From positions 1-7,356 of the forward strand of contig JAEYXM010000006.1 of the NCBI GenBank assembly GCA_023428465.1: DNA of 7,356 nt. The letters run 5' to 3'. Below the pieces are notes generated by a model that saw only the letters and a program-made list of their open reading frames with translations, searched no databases and was not told the origin of the DNA. Both the position numbers and the translations under genes were made by a program. This document shows, piece by piece, positions 1 through 5,943 of the stretch (positions are counted from its first letter, which is position 1; each line of letters begins with the position of its first letter). This DNA comes from Actinomycetes bacterium. GTDB taxonomy: Bacteria > Actinomycetota > Actinomycetes > Actinomycetales > Cellulomonadaceae.

Positions 1-1353
1 GGCGACCAGCGGCGAGACCAGGTGGGTACGCCCGCCCTTGCCCTGCCGGCCCTCGAAGTTGCGGTTGGACGTCGACGCCGCGCGCTCACCCGGCGCGAGC
101 TGGTCAGGGTTCATGCCGAGGCACATCGAGCAGCCGGCGTTGCGCCCCGCGGCGCCGAACTCGGTGAAGATCCGGTCCAGCCCCTCGGCCTCGGCCTGGA
201 GCCGGACGCGTGCCGATGCCGGGACGACGAGGACACGCACGGAGTCGGCCTTGCGGCGGCCCTGGAAGACCTTGGCGACCTGGCGCAGGTCCTCGATCCG
301 CCCGTTCGTGCACGAGCCGATGAACACCGTGTCGACGGGGATCGCGCGGAGCGGGGTGCCGGGGGTCAGGCCCATGTACTCCAGGGCGCGCTCGGCGGCG
401 ACGCGCTGTGTCTCGTCGGCGATCGCGGCCGGGTCGGGCACGAGCCCGGACAGCGGCAGGCCCTGGCCGGGGTTGGTCCCCCAGGTCACGAACGGCTCGA
501 TGTCGGCCGCGTCGAGGACGACCTCGGCGTCGAAGACCGCGTCGTCGTCGGTCCGCAGGGTGCGCCAGTACTCGACCGCGGCGTCCCAGTCCGCGCCCTC
601 GGGCGCGTGCGGGCGGCCCTGGAGGTAGGCGAACGTGGTCTCGTCCGGGGCGATCATGCCCGCGCGGGCGCCGGCCTCGATGGACATGTTGCAGATGGTC
701 ATGCGCGCTTCCATCGACAGGCGTCGGATGGCCTCGCCGCGGTACTCCAGGACGTAGCCCTGGCCGCCGCCGGTGCCGATCTTGGCGATGATCGCCAGGA
801 TGATGTCCTTCGCCGTGGCGCCGGGCGGCAGCTCGCCGTCGACCGTGATCGCCATGGTCTTGAAGGGGGCCAGCGGGAGCGTCTGGGTGGCGAGGACGTG
901 CTCGACCTCGCTGGTCCCGATGCCGAAGGCCAGCGCGCCGAACGCGCCGTGCGTGGAGGTGTGCGAGTCACCGCAGACGACGGTGAGGCCTGGCATGGTG
1001 AGGCCGAGCTGTGGCCCGACCTGGTGCACGATCCCCTGGTCCGCGTCGCCGAGGGAGTGGATGCGGACCCCGAACTCGGCGGCGTTGCGCCGGAGCGTCT
1101 CGATCTGGGTGCGGCTCGTCGCGTCGGCGATCGGCAGGTCGATGTCGAGCGTCGGGGTGTTGTGGTCCTCGGTCGCGATCGTCAGGTCGGGGCGGCGCAC
1201 GCTCCGCCCGGTCAGACGCAGACCTTCGAAGGCCTGGGGGCTCGTCACCTCGTGGATGAGGTGCAGGTCGATGTACAAGAGGTCCGGGGCGCCGTCGGTG
1301 CCCCGGCGCACGACGTGCGCGTCCCACACCTTCTCGGCCAACGTTCCTGCCAT
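1..1353 (-). CDS. leuC: 3-isopropylmalate dehydratase large subunit (LeuC), C-terminus cut by window edge
   Basis: Large subunit of isopropylmalate isomerase. With LeuD it converts 2-isopropylmalate to 3-isopropylmalate in cytoplasmic leucine biosynthesis, using a 4Fe-4S cluster. The visible 451 residues begin MAGTLAEKVWD and carry the aconitase-family signatures: TEDHNTPT, VCGDSHTSTHGAFG, FIGSCTNGRIEDL and NAGCSMCLGMNPD. The three cluster ligands fall at Cys348, Cys408 and Cys411, matching the usual LeuC spacing. The late RAASTSNRNFEGRQG motif is also present. Family members run about 470-480 residues, so only some 20-30 are missing beyond base 1. The ATG at 1353-1351 is chosen because AGGAGG (1366-1361) sits 7 bases upstream and the protein starts where homologues do. 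The gene is divergent from the IclR regulator and probably controlled by it. leuD would be expected next, outside the window. Identification is secure. Confidence 0.98.
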   Translation of the reverse strand, partial: MAGTLAEKVWDAHVVRRGTDGAPDLLYIDLHLIHEVTSPQAFEGLRLTGRSVRRPDLTIATEDHNTPTLDIDLPIADATSRTQIETLRRNAAEFGVRIHSLGDADQGIVHQVGPQLGLTMPGLTVVCGDSHTSTHGAFGALAFGIGTSEVEHVLATQTLPLAPFKTMAITVDGELPPGATAKDIILAIIAKIGTGGGQGYVLEYRGEAIRRLSMEARMTICNMSIEAGARAGMIAPDETTFAYLQGRPHAPEGADWDAAVEYWRTLRTDDDAVFDAEVVLDAADIEPFVTWGTNPGQGLPLSGLVPDPAAIADETQRVAAERALEYMGLTPGTPLRAIPVDTVFIGSCTNGRIEDLRQVAKVFQGRRKADSVRVLVVPASARVRLQAEAEGLDRIFTEFGAAGRNAGCSMCLGMNPDQLAPGERAASTSNRNFEGRQGKGGRTHLVSPLVA

Positions 1354-1360
1354 GCTGGTT

Positions 1361-1366
1361 CCTCCT
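1361..1366 (-). promoter_or_regulatory. Ribosome binding site of leuC
   Basis: A perfect AGGAGG on the minus strand lies 7 bases before the ATG of leuC. It fixes the leuC start and contrasts with the divergent regulator gene, which has no Shine-Dalgarno sequence. Confidence 0.85.
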
Positions 1367-1392
1367 GTTGGGCGACTTGGCCCCTGAAGTAC

Positions 1393-1421
1393 TTGCGTCT
1401 CAGCGCTTGAGACGCCAATAT
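1393..1421 (+). promoter_or_regulatory. Putative leaderless promoter of the IclR regulator gene
   Basis: TTGCGT (1393-1398), a 17-base spacer and CAATAT (1416-1421) form a plausible sigma-70-type promoter. Seven bases beyond the -10 places transcription start at about 1428, the A of the start codon. There is no Shine-Dalgarno before that ATG, which agrees with a leaderless mRNA, a common actinobacterial arrangement. The alternative -10 TATCAT at 1419-1424 would put the start about three bases later. Both hexamers are imperfect, so this is inference. Confidence 0.45.
1395..1415. promoter_or_regulatory. Perfect palindrome between leuC and the IclR regulator, candidate operator
   Basis: GCGTCTCA (1395-1402) is followed by five bases and its exact reverse complement TGAGACGC (1408-1415). 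It lies in the 74-base gap between divergent leuC and the IclR-family gene. IclR-family proteins bind palindromes of about this size, and NdgR/LtbR proteins are known to control leuCD and their own genes. On the plus strand the palindrome occupies the spacer between the proposed -35 and -10 of the regulator gene, so binding would repress it. For leuC it lies 42 bases before the start codon, in the promoter zone. The palindrome is seen directly; its role is inferred. Confidence 0.7.
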
Positions 1422-1427
1422 CATGCC

Positions 1428-2147
1428 ATGGACAACTCTAGCGGAGTCGGCGTGCTGGACAAGGCCGCCTCGGTGCTCAGTGCACTCGAGGCCGGACCGG
1501 CCACCCTGGCCCAGCTCGTCGCAGCGACCCACCTCGCCCGCCCCACGGCGCACCGCCTGGCGGTGGCCCTCGAGCACCACCGGCTGGTGGCCCGCGACAT
1601 GCAGGGGCGGTTCGTCCTCGGCCCACGTCTGGCGGAGCTGTCCACCGCCGCCGGCGAGGACCGTCTGCTGGCGGCGGCGAACCCGGTGCTGGCCGCACTG
1701 CGCGACCACTGCGGCGAGAGCGCCCAGCTGTACCGCCGCCAGGGTGACCAGCGCATCTGCGTCGCCGCGGCCGAGCGGCCGATGGGTCTGCGCGACTCGA
1801 TCCCCGTGGGCGCCACGCTGACGATGCACGCGGGCTCCGCGGCCCAGATCCTCCTCGCGTGGGAGGAGCCGGACCGCCTGCACCGGGGCCTCCAGGGTGC
1901 CAAGTTCACCGCGACCATCCTGTCGGGCGTCCGTCGCCGCGGCTGGGCGCAGTCGGTCGCCGAGCGCGAGCCCGGTGTGGCGAGCGTCTCAGCACCGGTC
2001 CGCGGGCCCTCGGGCCGTGTCGTCGCCGCCGTGTCGATCTCCGGCCCGGTGGAGCGGCTCACGCGCCAGCCCGGCCGCCTGCACGCCGGCGCCGTCGTCG
2101 CGGCCGCGAACCGGCTCACCGAGGTGCTCCGCCGCACCGCGGAGTGA
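1428..2147 (+). CDS. ndgR: IclR-family transcriptional regulator, NdgR/LtbR type
   Basis: A 239-residue DNA-binding regulator. Residues about 5-60 form the IclR winged helix: LDKAASVLSALE, then ATLAQLVAATHLARPTAHR as the helix-turn-helix and GRFVLGPRL as the wing. Residues about 75-235 form the IclR effector domain, including the SAQLYRRQGD and RDSIPVGATLTMHAGSAAQ stretches and a C-terminal VSAPVRGPSGRVVAAVSISGP strand region. Size and domain order are normal for the family. The ATG at 1428 is preferred because the protein then begins just before the conserved helix; an upstream in-frame start at 1368 would add 20 residues read through the promoter and palindrome. Orthologues in actinobacteria (NdgR in Streptomyces, LtbR in Corynebacterium) lie divergent from leuCD and regulate leucine and other amino-acid biosynthesis. 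The same layout here makes that role likely. The effector cannot be told from sequence. Confidence 0.92.
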   Translation: MDNSSGVGVLDKAASVLSALEAGPATLAQLVAATHLARPTAHRLAVALEHHRLVARDMQGRFVLGPRLAELSTAAGEDRLLAAANPVLAALRDHCGESAQLYRRQGDQRICVAAAERPMGLRDSIPVGATLTMHAGSAAQILLAWEEPDRLHRGLQGAKFTATILSGVRRRGWAQSVAEREPGVASVSAPVRGPSGRVVAAVSISGPVERLTRQPGRLHAGAVVAAANRLTEVLRRTAE

Positions 2148-2155
2148 CCCCGCGC

Positions 2156-2187
2156 CGTCGTGCCGTCGGCAGCCCGTCGGCACGACG
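2156..2187. terminator. Hairpin between convergent regulator and deaminase genes, probable bidirectional terminator
   Basis: CGTCGTGCCG (2156-2165) pairs perfectly with CGGCACGACG (2178-2187) across a 12-base loop. It starts 9 bases after the regulator stop and ends 3 bases before the deaminase stop on the other strand, so it could end both transcripts. There is no U-tract on either side, as is common in high-GC actinobacteria; it may act as an L-shaped or Rho-assisted terminator. The stem is seen; function is inferred from position. Confidence 0.6.
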
Positions 2188-2190
2188 CCG

Positions 2191-2676
2191 TCAGTAGGGC
2201 ACCCGGTCGCGCCGGGCGAGCCAGCGCTCCATGGGCTCCGCAGCACTCGGGATGCGCCGCCGCACGACGGGCGTCGGCCAGGTGGCCGGGTCGGTCCCGA
2301 GCAGCGCGTGGAACCGCCGGTCGTCGAAGCCGGCACGTGCTGCGTCGTCGCGGTCGGCCGCGTACACGAGGCGGTCGACGCGCGCCCACAGCACGGCGGC
2401 GAGGCACAGCGGGCACGGCTCGCACGAGCTCGCCATGATGCAGCCGCGCAGGCTGTACGTGCCGAGGGCGAGGCACGCAGCGCGGATCGCGACGACCTCG
2501 GCGTGCGCCGTCGGGTCGTTGTCCCGGGTGACACGGTTCTGGCCGACGGCGATCTCGACGTCGTCGCGGAGGACGACGGCGCCGAACGGCCCGCCGCCCT
2601 CCGCGACGTTCGCCTCGGCGAGCGCCACGGCCCTGCGCAGCCATTGCTCGTCGTCGTACCGGTCGACGATGACCAC
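2191..2676 (-). CDS. guaD: Guanine deaminase-like nucleoside/nucleobase deaminase (GuaD type, CDA fold)
   Basis: A 161-residue zinc deaminase of the cytidine-deaminase fold. With the GTG start the zinc ligands are His58 in TAHAE and Cys88 and Cys91 in CEPCPLC; Glu60 is the expected proton shuttle. The segment from GGGPFGAVV through DPTAHAEVVAIRAAC to LWARVDRLVYAADRDDAARAGFDD follows the Bacillus guanine deaminase, whose length (about 156 residues) is very close. The likely reaction is guanine to xanthine plus ammonia in purine salvage or catabolism. A related adenine, cytosine or melamine-type substrate cannot be excluded. The start is unsettled: GTG 2676 gives the family length but the GGAGG before it is only one base away. 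Alternatives are GTG 2709 and TTG 2748, neither with a Shine-Dalgarno. The gene is convergent with the IclR regulator and lies downstream of the tRNA terminator on the same strand, so it probably has its own promoter. Confidence 0.85.
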   Translation of the reverse strand: MVIVDRYDDEQWLRRAVALAEANVAEGGGPFGAVVLRDDVEIAVGQNRVTRDNDPTAHAEVVAIRAACLALGTYSLRGCIMASSCEPCPLCLAAVLWARVDRLVYAADRDDAARAGFDDRRFHALLGTDPATWPTPVVRRRIPSAAEPMERWLARRDRVPY

Positions 2677-2751
2677 GCCTCCAGCATCCGCCTGTGATGC
2701 ACGCAGCACAATGGCGGGCGGAGATCCCTGTGCCGGGCCGCTGCACAAGCA

Positions 2752-2783
2752 GAAGGGCCCGGTCCGTGTGGACCGGGCCCTTC
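2752..2783 (-). terminator. Strong hairpin terminator of the tRNA-Gln/tRNA-Glu transcript
   Basis: A perfect 14-bp stem, GAAGGGCCCGGTCC at 2752-2765 pairing with its complement at 2770-2783, closes a four-base loop. It begins 5 bases beyond the 3' end of tRNA-Glu on the minus strand. The downstream tract is only weakly T-rich (TCTGCTTG). The very stable GC stem directly after a tRNA is typical of tRNA operon termination and would also shield the deaminase gene from read-through. Confidence 0.8.
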
Positions 2784-2788
2784 CTCTG

Positions 2789-2861
2789 TACCCCCAAGGG
2801 GATTTGAACCCCTGCTACCGCCGTGAGAGGGCGGCGTCCTAGGCCGCTAGACGATGGGGGC
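2789..2861 (-). tRNA. tRNA-Glu (anticodon CTC)
   Basis: Read on the minus strand the 73 bases fold as a full cloverleaf. The acceptor GCCCCCA pairs with TGGGGGT (a G-U at the first pair). The D-arm includes the CTAGCGGCCTAGG stretch. The anticodon stem CCGCC/GGCGG holds the loop CTCTCAC, giving anticodon CUC at 34-36. The T-arm AGGGG/CCCCT encloses TTCAAAT. The sequence closely follows bacterial tRNA-Glu. The discriminator is A and CCA is not encoded. It decodes GAG, the dominant Glu codon in such a GC-rich genome, and is the second gene of a two-tRNA transcript. Confidence 0.96.
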
Positions 2862-2933
2862 CTGGACGTCTTCCATCAGGAAGACCTCGAAAACTCTACA
2901 GCATCATCGGATGACCAGCGAAACCGTAGATCG

Positions 2934-3005
2934 CTGGGGTACCAGGACTCGAACCTAGACTAAGTGAACCAGAATCACTCGTGCTGCCAATTACACCATA
3001 CCCCA
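2934..3005 (-). tRNA. tRNA-Gln (anticodon CTG)
   Basis: Read on the minus strand the 72 bases form a cloverleaf. The acceptor TGGGGTA pairs with TACCCCA. The anticodon stem AGTGA/TCACT holds the loop TTCTGGT, giving anticodon CUG. The T-arm CTAGG/CCTGG (one G-U pair) encloses TTCGAGT. The unusual U1-A72 first pair and G73 match bacterial tRNA-Gln identity. CCA is not encoded. It lies 72 bases upstream of tRNA-Glu on the same strand. The spacer contains a small hairpin, GTCTTCC/GGAAGAC (2868-2885), that could aid processing. It decodes CAG. Confidence 0.96.
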
Positions 3006-3062
3006 TGGGGTACCCCGCTCGTCTGGCCGGACGAGTCCGACCGGGCGGCGTACCGGCGAGCG

Positions 3063-3092
3063 ACTCTACCTGAGGCGGGCACCACGGGTCCA
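3063..3092 (-). promoter_or_regulatory. Putative promoter of the tRNA-Gln/tRNA-Glu operon
   Basis: On the minus strand TGGACC (3092-3087), an 18-base spacer and TAGAGT (3068-3063) each match four of six consensus bases. Transcription would start near 3056, leaving a leader of about 50 bases before tRNA-Gln. That leader holds a hairpin with CTCGTC/GACGAG arms (3018-3035). The promoter is inferred from hexamers and spacing only. Confidence 0.45.
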
Positions 3093-3203
3093 ACCGCGCC
3101 CTCCTGCGGCTCCGTGCGCCGCGCCCCGAGCGGTCCTGCGGCCCGCCCCGCTGCACCCGCTCAGCAGGCGCCCGGAAGTAGGGTCGGCGCATCGACTCGA
3201 CAC

Positions 3204-3208
3204 GGAGG
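3204..3208 (+). promoter_or_regulatory. Ribosome binding site that decides the GGT-family gene start
   Basis: GGAGG lies 4 bases before the GTG at 3213. The reading frame is open upstream as far as 2964 but there runs through tRNA-Gln, so this site and the family alignment fix the start. A TAGGGT at 3179-3184 could be the -10 of this gene, but no convincing -35 precedes it. Confidence 0.65.
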
Positions 3209-3212
3209 TCCG

Positions 3213-4961
3213 GTGTTCACCACGCGCCCTGAGCTTGCCGGAACGCACGGCATGGTCGCGTCGACCCACTGGCTGGCCTCGGCGAGCGGCATGGCGGTGC
3301 TCGAGGGCGGCGGCAACGCGTTCGACGCCGCCGTCGCAGCCGGGCTCGTGCTCCACGTCGTCGAGCCGCACCTCAACGGCCTGGGTGGCGACCTCCCCCT
3401 CCTGGGTCGCACACCCGACGGATCGGCTTTCGTCCTCTGCGGCCAGGGCCCGACGCCCGCGGCCGCCCGCCCGGAGGCGTTCGCCGACCTCACGGCGGTC
3501 CCCGGCAGCGGCCTGCTCGGCGCCGTCGTCCCCGGCGCGTTCGGCACCTGGCTGGACCTCCTCGCCCGGTTCGGCACCTGGCGCCTGGCCGACGTCGCGC
3601 GATTCGCCATCGGCTACGCGCGCGACGGCTTCCCCCTCCTTCCCCAGGCGGCGGCGACCATCGCGCGCGTCGCACCGCTCTTCCGGGAGCACTGGCCGAC
3701 GTCGGCGGCGACCTGGCTCCCGCACGGGCAACCCCCTGCGGGGGCGCTCTTCCGCAACCCGGACCTGGCCGTGACGCTGGAACGCCTCGTCGCCGAGGGC
3801 GAGGCGGCCGGCACGGACCGCGAGGCGCAGATCGAGGCGGCACGGTGCGCCTTCTACGAGGGGTTCGTCGCCGACGCCGTCGACGCCTTCTGCCGCACCG
3901 CCGTCATGGACTCCTCCGGCACGGCGCACGCCGGCCTGCTGACCGGCGGGGACCTGGCGCGGTGGCGTGTGCGCCAGGAGAAGCCCGTCGAGGTGGAGTT
4001 CGCCGGCCACCGCGTGCTCAAGACCGGGCCGTGGGGCCAGGGCCCCGCGCTGCTCCAGCAGCTCGCGATGCTCGAGGCGCTCGGCATCGGCGACGCGGCA
4101 CCCGGTTCGGTGGAGCAGGTCCACACGGTCGTCGAGGTCGCCAAGCTCGCGCTCGCCGACCGCGACGCCTGGTACGGCGACCCGGACGTCGTCGATGTGC
4201 CGCTCGCCACGCTCCTGTCGCCCGCCTACACGGCCGAGCGGGCCCGGCTCGTCGGCGACCGGGCCTGCGACGACCTGCGCCCCGGGCAGCCCGGGGGCCG
4301 GACGCCGCGCCTGCCGCGCGCGCTCGGCGAACCGTCGCCCGCCCGCGGGGTGGGTACGGGCGAGCCGACGCTGGGCGTCCCCCGTGGCGACACCTGCCAC
4401 CTGGACGTCGCGGACGCCGCCGGGAACGTCGTCTCGGCGACGCCGAGCGGTGGCTGGCTGCAGAGCTCGCCGACGCTGCCGGGCCTCGGTTTCCAGCTCT
4501 CGACGCGCGCCCAGATGCTCTGGCTCGAGCCCGGCCTGGCCACGTCGGTGGCGCCCGGCGTCCGCCCCCGCACCACTCTGTCCCCCACACTCGTCATCGG
4601 GCCCGACGCCGTGACTGCGTGCGGCACGCCCGGCGGCGACCAGCAGGACCAGTGGCAGGTGCCGTTCCTGCTGAACCACCTCCTGCACGGCATGGACCTG
4701 CAGGCGTCGATCGACGCGCCCAGCTGGCACACGGCCCAGCTGGTGTCGTCGTTCGACCCACGCGTCGCCGGACGGGAGCTGCACGTCGAGTCGCGCCTCG
4801 GCGCCGACGTGCTCGCTGGCCTCGCCGCGCGTGGGCACGAGGTGCACGACGCCGGGCCGTGGGCCCTCGGCCGCCTCAGCGCGGCCGCGTGGCACCGTGA
4901 CGGGAGCCTCCGCGCAGCCGCCAACCCCCGCGGCATGCAGGGCTACGCGGCGGGACGGTGA
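3213..4961 (+). CDS. Gamma-glutamyltransferase-family Ntn-hydrolase, possibly HpxW-like oxamate amidohydrolase
   Basis: A 582-residue member of the GGT superfamily. These proenzymes cut themselves before a Thr that becomes the N-terminal nucleophile. That Thr is Thr394 in GDTCHLDVAD, giving chains of about 393 and 189 residues. NAFDAAVAAGLVLHVVEPHLNGLGGDLP marks the large-chain start, and CGTPGGDQQDQWQ with Gly474-Gly475 fits the oxyanion loop. Two points argue against a classical glutathione transpeptidase. There is no signal peptide, and the REMAP-type segment with the Arg that binds the glutamyl carboxylate in E. coli GGT reads CGQGPTP here (residues 76-82). The PSGGWLQSSPTLPGLGF run after the nucleophile resembles, from memory, oxamate amidohydrolase HpxW and YwrD-like enzymes. 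A cytoplasmic amidase for a small amide or gamma-glutamyl compound is my best guess. The stop overlaps the next start (GTGA), so the permease is translationally coupled. Confidence 0.88.
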   Translation: MFTTRPELAGTHGMVASTHWLASASGMAVLEGGGNAFDAAVAAGLVLHVVEPHLNGLGGDLPLLGRTPDGSAFVLCGQGPTPAAARPEAFADLTAVPGSGLLGAVVPGAFGTWLDLLARFGTWRLADVARFAIGYARDGFPLLPQAAATIARVAPLFREHWPTSAATWLPHGQPPAGALFRNPDLAVTLERLVAEGEAAGTDREAQIEAARCAFYEGFVADAVDAFCRTAVMDSSGTAHAGLLTGGDLARWRVRQEKPVEVEFAGHRVLKTGPWGQGPALLQQLAMLEALGIGDAAPGSVEQVHTVVEVAKLALADRDAWYGDPDVVDVPLATLLSPAYTAERARLVGDRACDDLRPGQPGGRTPRLPRALGEPSPARGVGTGEPTLGVPRGDTCHLDVADAAGNVVSATPSGGWLQSSPTLPGLGFQLSTRAQMLWLEPGLATSVAPGVRPRTTLSPTLVIGPDAVTACGTPGGDQQDQWQVPFLLNHLLHGMDLQASIDAPSWHTAQLVSSFDPRVAGRELHVESRLGADVLAGLAARGHEVHDAGPWALGRLSAAAWHRDGSLRAAANPRGMQGYAAGR

Positions 4962-5782
4962 ACACACTCGAGCTCGTCGTCGTCCTCCTCGCGGGACTCG
5001 TGGCCGGCGTGTTCAACACGGTCGTCGGCGCGGGCAGCCTCATCACGTTCCCGCTGCTGGTCGGCATCGGGATCCCGCCCCTGACCGCGAACGTGTCGAA
5101 CACGGTCGGACTCGTACCGGCCGCCGTGACAGGTGCGTGGGGGTACCGTCGCGAGCTCACCGGGACCTGGGGCGTCGTGGCCCGCATGGCCGCGCTGTCC
5201 TCGGCCGGTGCGGTCGCCGGGGCGGCACTCGTGCTCGTCGCCCCGCCCGGCACGTTCACGCTCGTGGTGCCCTGGCTGCTCGTCCTCGCCGCGGCGCTCG
5301 CCGCCGCCCAGCCCCGCATCGCGGAGCGCATCCGCCGCCGCGAGGCGCTCGCGGCCCTCGCCTCGGGCGCCTTCCTGGACGACGACGACGGCGCACCCGC
5401 CGGGAGCGTCGCGAGCCTCATCCGCCCCCTGTCGCCGGGCCTTGCCCTGGGCATCGTGGCCACGGGCGTCTACGGCGGCTACTTCGGGGCGGCGCAGGGC
5501 GTGGTCCTCCTCGCCATGCTCGGCACGTGGTGGTCTGCCGACCTGCACCGCGCGAACGGCGCCAAGGTGATCCTGGCGGGCATGGCGAACGTCGTCGGCG
5601 GCGCGGTCTTCGTCGCGAGCGGCGAGGTCAACTGGACGGTCGCGTCGCTCATCGCGGTGGGCTCGGCGATCGGCGGCATCATCGGCGCACGGGTGGGCCG
5701 ACGCATCCCGGCACCCGCACTGCGCGTGGTCATCGTGGTGGTCGGCCTCGGCGCCGCGGTCGGCCTTTGGATCCGCGGCTGA
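4958..5782 (+). CDS. TauE/SafE-family membrane transporter (anion permease)
   Basis: A 274-residue integral membrane protein of the TauE/SafE (DUF81) family, which exports or imports sulfite, sulfonates and other organic anions. Hydrophobic segments fall at about residues 4-26, 47-60, 72-92, 98-118, 162-182, 204-222, 228-246 and 254-272, giving some eight spans. The family's internal repeat shows as VVGAGSLITFPLLVGIGIPP with TANVSNTVGLVP in the first half, and YGGYFGAAQGVVLLAMLG with ANGAKVILAGMANVVGG in the second. A charged loop at about 119-160 (RIRRRE, DDDDG) joins the halves. GTG 4958 overlaps the preceding stop by four bases and has no good Shine-Dalgarno, which points to translational coupling with the GGT-like enzyme. 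The pair probably moves and hydrolyses related compounds. The substrate cannot be told from sequence. Confidence 0.92.
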   Translation: MNTLELVVVLLAGLVAGVFNTVVGAGSLITFPLLVGIGIPPLTANVSNTVGLVPAAVTGAWGYRRELTGTWGVVARMAALSSAGAVAGAALVLVAPPGTFTLVVPWLLVLAAALAAAQPRIAERIRRREALAALASGAFLDDDDGAPAGSVASLIRPLSPGLALGIVATGVYGGYFGAAQGVVLLAMLGTWWSADLHRANGAKVILAGMANVVGGAVFVASGEVNWTVASLIAVGSAIGGIIGARVGRRIPAPALRVVIVVVGLGAAVGLWIRG

Positions 5783-5943
5783 CGGCCGGGTCGACCCTCT
5801 CTCGACGGACCTGCGACGCCGCTGCGCCGGTCTTCGCCCCCCGATCGGCACCGAGGAACCAGGGGCGACCACGCCACACCACCCGTCCACAGATCCCTCG
5901 GCCGGGCTGACTGGTTTGTCCGGTTCACGGTAGGTTGCCGCCC
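5783..5943. other. Intergenic gap between permease and lipoprotein genes
   Basis: These 161 bases hold no open frame that looks like a gene. A weak GTCGA/TCGAC hairpin (5790-5806) just after the permease stop has a five-bp stem and no T-tract, so no convincing terminator is visible. The last 40 bases carry the promoter of the next gene. Confidence 0.6.
5907..5936 (+). promoter_or_regulatory. Putative leaderless promoter of the DUF6318-like lipoprotein gene
   Basis: CTGACT (5907-5912), an 18-base spacer and TAGGTT (5931-5936) form an actinobacterial-type promoter. Transcription would begin at 5943 or 5944, on or next to the ATG at 5944. No Shine-Dalgarno precedes that ATG. The spacing favours a leaderless mRNA and supports ATG 5944 over the upstream in-frame TTG at 5935, which overlaps the -10 element. 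Confidence 0.5.

Noticed and set aside
22..1410. Long plus-strand open frame of 462 codons opposite leuC
   Set aside because: It mirrors leuC on the other strand, has an Arg/Gly/Val-rich composition with no motif, and arises from GC-rich codon structure.
1421..2797. Long minus-strand open frame of 458 codons across the regulator and deaminase
   Set aside because: It is antisense to the IclR gene and out of frame with the zinc-site motif of the deaminase; composition is shadow-like.
2789..3005. tRNA genes as an integration (att) site for a mobile element
   Set aside because: No direct repeat of either tRNA 3' end and no integrase gene is visible in the window.
2964..3212. Upstream extension of the GGT-family frame
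   Set aside because: It would read through tRNA-Gln and its promoter region, adds no family sequence, and the GTG at 3213 has a GGAGG.
3066..4967. Minus-strand open frame of 633 codons opposite the GGT-family gene
   Set aside because: The plus strand carries an unmistakable GGT superfamily protein; the antisense product is low-complexity and motif-free.
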